From an uncultured Collinsella sp. (GTDB lineage Bacteria > Actinomycetota > Coriobacteriia > Coriobacteriales > Coriobacteriaceae), in NCBI GenBank assembly GCA_900759045.1, contig CAAETU010000046.1:1-45960 (forward strand): 45,960 bases of DNA, written 5' to 3'. Below are positions 40,428 through 45,960 of the stretch, piece by piece. The notes under the pieces were generated by a model that was given only the letters and a program-made list of their open reading frames with translations, did no database searches and was not told where the DNA came from. The position numbers were made by a program, and so were the translations under genes. How positions within the stretch are numbered: the stretch's first letter is position 1; each line of letters starts with the position of its first letter.

Positions 40428-41852
40428 CTAGCACACACCTTCCACAAAGCGGTCGAGCTCAACAAAACGGGAACCCTTGACCAGTACAACATCATGATTT
40501 TCAAGCGCGCCGCCCATGCGGTCGAGCACCTGCTGATAATCGGAGAACACCTGGATGCGGTCCTCATCCATACCCATCATACGTGCGGCATCGGCCATGA
40601 GCTGAGCCAGCTCGCCGCCGACGCACGCGAGCATGTCGAGCTTCTTGGCGGCGGCATAGGCGCCCACGAGCTCATGCATGCGGGGAGCCTCGTCGCCCAT
40701 CTCGCCCATCTCGCCCAGGATCGCCATGCGCGAACCGTCACAGATGAGCGAGCACAGCAAATCGAGGCCGGCAGCCATAGACTCGGCACTGGCGTTATAG
40801 GAGTCATCGATGATGCGTGCTCCGCTCTTGGCGCGCTTGATCTCCTGACGGTGGCCGGTGATCGTAAGACCCCTAAAGGCAGCATCGATCTGCTCGGGCG
40901 TCACGCCCAGACGATAGGCGACCGCGGCGGCCTTGACGGCATTGGGCACGGACTGCACGCCGGGAATGGCCAGCATGGTATCGACCGTGTCGCCCTGACC
41001 AAAGTCGAGCGTAAAGACCGGATGGCCCTCGTCGTCGACGCGAATGTCGCGTGCGCGGACCTCGTCGTCGTCCGAGACGCCGGCCAGCATCACGTCAATA
41101 CCTGCAGGCTGGGCGAACGTATCGCGAATGAACGGCGTAAAGTCGTCCTCGCCGCCCAAAACCAGCAACGGCGAGAAGTCGCCGGCGGCGCACATGCCCC
41201 GGACAATCTCGGACTTGGCGCGGGCGATGTTCTCGCGGCTACCCAGGATACCGATGTGGGAGGTACCGATCTTGCTCACGATGGCAAGATTGGGGTTGGC
41301 AGACTGGGACAGGCGCTCAATCTCATGAAAATGGTTCATGCCCATCTCGAGCACCAGAACCTCGGTATCGGCCGGAGCGGAAAGTACCGTGAGCGGCATG
41401 CCGATCAGGTTGTTGAAATTGCCCTTCGTGGCCCAGACGCGATAACGTTTGGCGAGTACGGCGGCGAGCACGTCCTTGGTCGTCGTCTTGCCAATCGAAC
41501 CGGTAATGCCGACGACCAGGCAGCCAAGCTCCAAGCGATATACGTGCGCCAGGCGCAGCAAGAACTCCACGGGGTCGTCGGTCAGCAAGATGGCGCATCC
41601 CTTGTCCTGCGCCAGCGAAACCAGCTCGGCATCAGGCTCGCGCGTCATCACGACGGCACCGGCACCCGACTCGATGGCACGGGAGGCAAAATCGTTGCCG
41701 TCGACCTTTTCGCCGGGGAAGGCGACAAAGATCGTCCCCTCCTCGACCTGACGCGAGTCGATAACGCACCCGCGGCATACCCGATCGACTTCTTCCGTCA
41801 CGGTTCGGGCCCCCGTTGAGGCCGCGAGGTTGTTGACGGCGATCTCTATCAT
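40428..41852 (-). CDS. murF: UDP-MurNAc-tripeptide-D-alanyl-D-alanine ligase
   Basis: 474 aa. It joins D-Ala-D-Ala to the UDP-MurNAc-tripeptide. The substrate domain has DSRQVEEGTIFVAFPGEKVDG, the ATP loop is GITGSIGKTTTKDVLA, and LEMGMNHFHEIERL and IIDDSYNASAESM are typical of MurF rather than MurE. AGGGGAG lies six bases before the ATG. It follows ftsI after 125 bases that hold a TACAAT hexamer and no gene; murE, usually found between these two, is missing. Confidence 0.94.
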   Translation of the reverse strand: MIEIAVNNLAASTGARTVTEEVDRVCRGCVIDSRQVEEGTIFVAFPGEKVDGNDFASRAIESGAGAVVMTREPDAELVSLAQDKGCAILLTDDPVEFLLRLAHVYRLELGCLVVGITGSIGKTTTKDVLAAVLAKRYRVWATKGNFNNLIGMPLTVLSAPADTEVLVLEMGMNHFHEIERLSQSANPNLAIVSKIGTSHIGILGSRENIARAKSEIVRGMCAAGDFSPLLVLGGEDDFTPFIRDTFAQPAGIDVMLAGVSDDDEVRARDIRVDDEGHPVFTLDFGQGDTVDTMLAIPGVQSVPNAVKAAAVAYRLGVTPEQIDAAFRGLTITGHRQEIKRAKSGARIIDDSYNASAESMAAGLDLLCSLICDGSRMAILGEMGEMGDEAPRMHELVGAYAAAKKLDMLACVGGELAQLMADAARMMGMDEDRIQVFSDYQQVLDRMGGALENHDVVLVKGSRFVELDRFVEGVC

Positions 41853-41977
41853 TGCAGCTCCCCTGTAAACCTAATAATGCTATCGGCGTATTGTATCCCA
41901 GTGCCATGCGCGCGTGGTGCAGGGCATGTGAACACCCTTCAGATCAAACGGCAGACCACGCTCAAGATTGTAACCCC

Positions 41978-43843
41978 CTACTTCGTGCGCGGGATACCCA
42001 ACACGTCGAGTGCGTTGGCCATAATGGACTGGAATGGCACCGCGGCGGCATCCGAGCCGCTCGGCGTTCCATCGAGTGTGATATAACACAGCACCTTGGG
42101 CGATTGTGCCGGCGCAAAGCCCATAAAGGACGACATGTAGTTCTCCTTGAGGTAACCGCCGTTCTCGTCGGCACGCTCGGCCGTACCGGTCTTGCCCGCC
42201 ACGTCATAGCCATCGACCGCACCGCCAGCGCCCGTGCCTTCGGACACGACCGTCTGCATGCACGATGTCACCTGGGCGGCAGCGTCCTCCGAAATCGCAC
42301 GCTCGCCTTCGCCCCAGTCCTTCTCATCGCCCTTGCTGGACTTATAGAAGTGCGGCGTCATCATCACGCCGCCGTTCGCGATACCGCCCACGGCACGTGC
42401 GACCTCAATCGGCGAGACGGACAGCGCCTGGCCAAAGCTCATCGAGCCCAGCGTGGCGCCGTCGTACTGGTCGCGCTCCTTGACGATGCCCAGACTCTCA
42501 CCCGGAAAATCGACACCGGAGCTATGACCGATACCCCACTTGTCCACATAGGTGGCAAAATCATCTGCACCGATCTTGCGTCCCACCAGGACAAAGCCCA
42601 CATTGGACGAACGGCGCATCATCTCGCGCACGTCCATGGTCATGGTGATGTCGCGCTTATCGGCGTCGGTAACGGTGTCGTCGCCAACCTTAATGCTCGC
42701 CGGCACCTCAAACGACGTGCTCGAACGCACGGCGCCCAAGTCGAAGCCGGCGCCGGCCACGAGCGTCTTAAAGACCGAGCCGGGCTCGTAGGCATCGGTA
42801 ACCAGGCGCAAGTTCATGTCCTCGGTCTTGGCATTTTCCAGATCGGTCTGGTCATATGTCGGATACGAGCATGCCGCCAGAATCTCGCCCGTCGTGGGAT
42901 CGGTGACCAGGGCCGAGCCATTCTTGGCCTTGGTCTTTTCGACCGCCTCGGCCAGGGCGTCCTCGGCGGCACGCTGGATATTGACATCGAGCGTCGTCAC
43001 GATGTCCACGCCGTCCACCGCGGCAACCTTCTTATAGGCGCCGCCCGCGATATAGCTACCGTCCCTCGCCCGCTCGCGCACCAGCGAACCGTTCGTTCCG
43101 GTCAAAAGCTTGTTGTACTGTTTTTCGAGGCCCGTCAGACCGTCGTTGTCCACGTTTACCACGCCAAGCACCTGCGATGCCAGGTTGCCGTAGGGGTACA
43201 CGCGCTTCATGGCCTGCTCAAAGAGCACGCCTGGCAGGTTCTTCTTCTCCAGCGCCGCGACATCATCCTCGTCCACCTGACGTTTGATATACACCCAGGT
43301 GCCATCCGACTCAACGAGCTCGCGACAGGTCTTTTTATCGATGCCCGTAGCTTTGACCAGCGCCGATACCGTTTTGTCAACGTCCTCGATAAGCTGCGGA
43401 TTCACGGCGATGTTACGACATTCGACCGACGACGTCAGCACGTTGCCGTTACGGTCGTAGATGGTACCGCGCTTGGCATATAGCGTCTGCGCAAGCAAGC
43501 GACGTGCATCGGCGCGGTCGCGTAACTTATCGGCTTCCACGATTTGATAGTCGGCAAGGCGAAGGACGCCCAAACCCAAGCCAAACCCGATGAAGCCCAT
43601 GACGGCTTTGCGACGGGGCAGCGGCGTGCCCGTGAGCCATTCGGTCGACGAGCTCTTGCGCGGTCTGGTGTTATGCATTTGAGGACCACTCGAGCCACGG
43701 AGACGCGACGCAGGGTCGTTGCCATAGGACGGCCTCGCGTTGTAAGATGGCCGACCCGTTCCTTGATAACCAGAACGTCCCCGCGATGAGGGACGTCCAG
43801 AACCGCGACCCCCGCCGGAGCCGCGGCGATAGTCATTTGTCAT
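41978..43843 (-). CDS. ftsI: Penicillin-binding protein, septal transpeptidase FtsI
   Basis: 621 aa class B PBP that crosslinks septal peptidoglycan. A 75-residue Arg/Gly/Ser-rich cytosolic tail leads to one membrane helix (about 79-97), then the PBP dimer domain (KRGTIYDRNGNVL) and the transpeptidase domain with SVFK at 356-359 (nucleophile Ser356), SSN at 412-414 and KTG at 551-553. No PASTA domain is present. The start lies 17 bases after the ftsL-like stop with a poor Shine-Dalgarno, suggesting coupling. Confidence 0.95.
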   Translation of the reverse strand: MTNDYRRGSGGGRGSGRPSSRGRSGYQGTGRPSYNARPSYGNDPASRLRGSSGPQMHNTRPRKSSSTEWLTGTPLPRRKAVMGFIGFGLGLGVLRLADYQIVEADKLRDRADARRLLAQTLYAKRGTIYDRNGNVLTSSVECRNIAVNPQLIEDVDKTVSALVKATGIDKKTCRELVESDGTWVYIKRQVDEDDVAALEKKNLPGVLFEQAMKRVYPYGNLASQVLGVVNVDNDGLTGLEKQYNKLLTGTNGSLVRERARDGSYIAGGAYKKVAAVDGVDIVTTLDVNIQRAAEDALAEAVEKTKAKNGSALVTDPTTGEILAACSYPTYDQTDLENAKTEDMNLRLVTDAYEPGSVFKTLVAGAGFDLGAVRSSTSFEVPASIKVGDDTVTDADKRDITMTMDVREMMRRSSNVGFVLVGRKIGADDFATYVDKWGIGHSSGVDFPGESLGIVKERDQYDGATLGSMSFGQALSVSPIEVARAVGGIANGGVMMTPHFYKSSKGDEKDWGEGERAISEDAAAQVTSCMQTVVSEGTGAGGAVDGYDVAGKTGTAERADENGGYLKENYMSSFMGFAPAQSPKVLCYITLDGTPSGSDAAAVPFQSIMANALDVLGIPRTK

Positions 43844-43860
43844 ACTCAGCTACCGTCTTG

Positions 43861-44331
43861 TTACTGAGCGGTCGCGGTCGAGCTAGCGCCCGCGGCTGCA
43901 TCCTGCGAAAAATCAAGTGTAACGCTCTCGCTGGGCTCCACCATGCCATAAGCGCCCGCAAGGTCGCGAATGCGCGTGTCGGCACCATAGACCGAATGCA
44001 TGACCTCCAGGTCGGAGCTCTCGTCGGTCGCCTTCTCGAGCGTGTTGGTAAGCGCGGCGTTGCTGTTGAGCACCTGGGCCGTAACGCCGGCGAGCGCCAC
44101 ACGGGCGACGCCGATCGTCATGAAGATGGCCGCAATGATGCAAAACGTTTTAAGAACGCTCATGAAAACCGGGCTTACCGCCTGGTTTGCCTGACGGCCC
44201 GCGCCCGTGTAGACATCAAAGCGCGGCGTGCGCTGCTCGCGGGGAGCAACGGGGGCCTGCGGTGCCTCACGATAGGCGGGCATGGCGTTCATATCATAGG
44301 CGAGTGCTGCGTTTGAGGTGTTGTAGCCCAT
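43861..44331 (-). CDS. ftsL: FtsL-like septum protein
   Basis: 156 aa. A 55-residue polar N-terminus is followed by one membrane helix (about 58-82, SVLKTFCIIAAIFMTIGVARVAL), a short coiled-coil-like stretch (VLNSNAALTNTLEKATDESSDLEVMHSVYG has the heptad look) and a C-terminal segment RIRDLAGAYGMVEP like the end of FtsL. The identity rests on topology, size and its place between rsmH and ftsI, since FtsL sequence is poorly conserved. GGGAGG lies nine bases before the ATG. Confidence 0.75.
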   Translation of the reverse strand: MGYNTSNAALAYDMNAMPAYREAPQAPVAPREQRTPRFDVYTGAGRQANQAVSPVFMSVLKTFCIIAAIFMTIGVARVALAGVTAQVLNSNAALTNTLEKATDESSDLEVMHSVYGADTRIRDLAGAYGMVEPSESVTLDFSQDAAAGASSTATAQ

Positions 44332-44421
44332 GATATGCCGCCTCCCATCCCGAGTACGTTGGTAGTGTGTTTAAGCTTCGTTTGTGGTACGAGCGGGAGG
44401 TCCAATATCGCGCGGTCGCGT

Positions 44422-45387
44422 CTACAGACGCTGCGCCACGCGGATCTTGGCTGATCTCGCCCGAGGGTTGCGCGCAACCTCATCGGGTTGGGCAACCAGG
44501 GGTTTGCGGGTGATGACCTTGAGTATCGGCACGTTGCCGCACACGCACACCGGAATCTCCGGCGGACACGTGCACCCCTGGCTCATCTCCTTAAAGTGGT
44601 TCTTTACGATACGGTCCTCGAGCGAGTGATACGAGATGACGCAGATGCGTCCGCCCGGGTTGAGCCACCTTGTGGCGGCGTCAAGCCCTCGCTCGAGCAC
44701 ATCGAGTTCGTGATTGACCTCGATGCGAATGGCCTGGAAACTTTTCTTGGCTGGGTGTCCGCCATGCCGACGAGCGGCAGCGGGGATACCAGCCTTGATG
44801 ATCTCGACAAACTGACCGGTGGTTTCAATCGGCTCATGCTCGCGGCGGCGCACGATCTCACGCGCGATCTGCGAGGCGAACTTCTCTTCGCCATAGACGC
44901 GTAGAATCCGGGCGAGGTCGTGTTCGTTATAGGTGTTGATGACCTCAGCTGCGTTTAAGGTGTTGTTACCCGGATCCATCCGCATGTCCAATGGGGCGTC
45001 CTCGTTGTACGAAAAGCCCCTGCCAGGGATATCGAGTTGCGGCGACGAAACGCCCAAGTCGAACAGGAAGCCATCGACCCCGGGCACCTCGGCCGAGCAA
45101 AGCAGCTCGTCCAAGTCGCCGAAGTTGCCCTTCAGCAGCTGGTGCGGTACGCCGGGAACCTCGCGGTCCAGACGGGCGCCAGCGGCCTCGAGGGCCATGT
45201 CGTCCTGATCGACGCCGAGCAAAAGGCCGGTCTCCCCCACCTGCGCGGCCATCTTTACCGAATGGCCGGCACCGCCAAGGGTGCAGTCGCAGACGACGGA
45301 ACCGCTCTTTAGCTGCAGCGACTCAAGCACTTCGCCGAGCATGACAGGTTCATGCCGATATTCTTGTGTCAAGATCCCACGCTCCAT
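44422..45387 (-). CDS. rsmH: 16S rRNA (cytosine-1402-N4) methyltransferase
   Basis: 321 aa (MraW). It methylates C1402 in the ribosomal P site with S-adenosylmethionine. Motifs: HEPVMLGEVLESL, the SAM loop CTLGGAGHS, FDLGVSSPQLD, GFSYNEDAPLDMRMD and the C-terminal ISYHSLEDRIVKNHF; a CTCPPEIPVCVCG cysteine cluster follows, common in this family. The start at 45387 is 20 bases after the mraZ stop, with AAGG upstream at a long distance. Confidence 0.95.
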   Translation of the reverse strand: MERGILTQEYRHEPVMLGEVLESLQLKSGSVVCDCTLGGAGHSVKMAAQVGETGLLLGVDQDDMALEAAGARLDREVPGVPHQLLKGNFGDLDELLCSAEVPGVDGFLFDLGVSSPQLDIPGRGFSYNEDAPLDMRMDPGNNTLNAAEVINTYNEHDLARILRVYGEEKFASQIAREIVRRREHEPIETTGQFVEIIKAGIPAAARRHGGHPAKKSFQAIRIEVNHELDVLERGLDAATRWLNPGGRICVISYHSLEDRIVKNHFKEMSQGCTCPPEIPVCVCGNVPILKVITRKPLVAQPDEVARNPRARSAKIRVAQRL

Positions 45388-45407
45388 CCGTTACTCGTGC
45401 CTTGCCC

Positions 45408-45842
45408 TTACGAGAAGAAGAGGTCCAGCAGGGCCTCGTCATCATCGTCCTCATCGGCCGTAGCGCGGTCCCAAACCTCAAGGTGGTCGTAGTTGCCCAC
45501 AACCGTGACCTCGCGGTCGAGGTTCGCCTGCTTGCGGAGAGACTCAGAAAGACCGATACGACCTGCGCTGTCCACATCCATCGACGTGGTGCGCTTGTTG
45601 ATCGCCCTCATAAGCTTCTGGTCGTTGATGTCACGCGGGTTAAAACCCTCGTGGCCCTCACGACCCGCGAAGAGTCCTTCGACCCACTTATCGAAGGCCT
45701 CGGCAGAGAACACGTACAGAGCATCGACATCCAGGGCTTTGAACACGCGAACGTGCTCTCCAAGCTCCTCGCGAAGGGGCGCAGGCAGGGATAGACGACC
45801 TTTTGCATCGAGATTGCGCTCGTATGCACCCGTCATTCCCAT
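45408..45842 (-). CDS. mraZ: Transcriptional regulator MraZ
   Basis: 144 aa with two SpoVT-AbrB-like DNA-binding halves: GAYERNLDAKGRLSLPAPLRE and later SMDVDSAGRIGLSESLRKQ. MraZ forms a ring and represses its own dcw operon. The C-terminus is acidic (DEDDDDEALLDLFFS). GGGGAGG lies before the ATG. It is the first gene of the dcw cluster, and the promoter just upstream has a palindrome in its spacer. Confidence 0.94.
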   Translation of the reverse strand: MGMTGAYERNLDAKGRLSLPAPLREELGEHVRVFKALDVDALYVFSAEAFDKWVEGLFAGREGHEGFNPRDINDQKLMRAINKRTTSMDVDSAGRIGLSESLRKQANLDREVTVVGNYDHLEVWDRATADEDDDDEALLDLFFS

Positions 45843-45878
45843 GTGCGCCCTCCCCTCGGTTACTCAGATGGCACGTAC

Positions 45879-45939
45879 GCGGGGAACCACCCCGCCTGTC
45901 GACGTCATCAATAATATGGGGAACCGCCCCATTTTTCAA
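45879..45939 (-). promoter_or_regulatory. dcw (mraZ) promoter with two related palindromes
   Basis: On the minus strand TTGAAA (45939-45934), a 17-base spacer and TATTAT (45916-45911) form a good promoter. The palindrome ATGGGG-CGGTT-CCCCAT (45932-45916) fills the spacer, and a second one, GCGGGG-TGGTT-CCCCGC (45895-45879), begins about 10 bases after the likely start site. Both share the core GGGGYGGTTCCCC and start 37 bases apart. MraZ is known to bind G-rich repeats ahead of its own gene, so these are candidate operators. Confidence 0.6.
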
Positions 45940-45960
45940 CATCTTTCCCCACCCCTTCCC

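Noticed and set aside
38544..41819. 1091-codon plus-strand frame opposite murD, mraY and murF
   Set aside because: It spans three conserved minus-strand genes and reads as their antisense shadow.
41853..41977. murE remnant between ftsI and murF
   Set aside because: No stretch of translated sequence in any frame resembles a Mur ligase.

Overview
The window is GC-rich bacterial chromosome with tightly packed genes and strong Shine-Dalgarno sites. Gene content and order point to an actinobacterium, most likely Coriobacteriia and probably Collinsella. The reasons are a dcw cluster running mraZ-rsmH-ftsL-ftsI-murF-mraY-murD-ftsW-murG-murC-murB-ftsQ-ftsZ, followed by pgeF, yggS, sepF, yggT and divIVA, and the general style of the proteins. 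The genus is an inference and was not checked by search. I see no rRNA, tRNA, CRISPR array, transposase or prophage gene.

Layout. 1-7.2 kb: the N-terminal part of an L-cysteine desulfidase-like gene, rpiB, ndk, then argG and argH on the minus strand with an unrecognised 56-codon gene between them, then a HAD phosphatase. Upstream of argG lies a 24-codon reading frame ending in three arginine codons, followed by mutually exclusive RNA helices and a terminator. This is read here as a ribosome-mediated arginine attenuator. 7.2-13.3 kb: a run of hairpins, polA, an M18 aminopeptidase, yaaA and a one-pass membrane protein. 13.3-15.8 kb: a TPP riboswitch, thiC and thiD. 15.8-22 kb: an array of three alternating palindromic repeats, an SGNH hydrolase, a PARG-like macrodomain protein with an altered catalytic motif, a Bax-inhibitor-like protein, a Pit phosphate carrier with its DUF47 partner, a large intergenic palindrome and a nitroreductase.

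22.2-45.9 kb, all on the minus strand: the cell-wall and division cluster, read from mraZ at the right edge to divIVA at the left. The pstSCAB-phoU phosphate uptake operon sits inside its distal end, between pgeF and yggS, and pstS overlaps the end of pgeF by ATGA. No murE, ddl or ftsA is present in the cluster.

How the parts work together: mraZ, rsmH, the Mur enzymes, MraY, MurG, FtsW and FtsI make septal peptidoglycan. FtsZ, SepF, FtsQ and FtsL form the division machine, and DivIVA organises the poles or septum. Phosphate is handled by two systems in the window, low-affinity Pit/DUF47 and high-affinity Pst/PhoU. The control elements most clearly visible are the TPP riboswitch, the argG leader, the mraZ promoter with palindromes in and after it, and an 11-bp-spaced direct repeat ahead of pgeF-pst.
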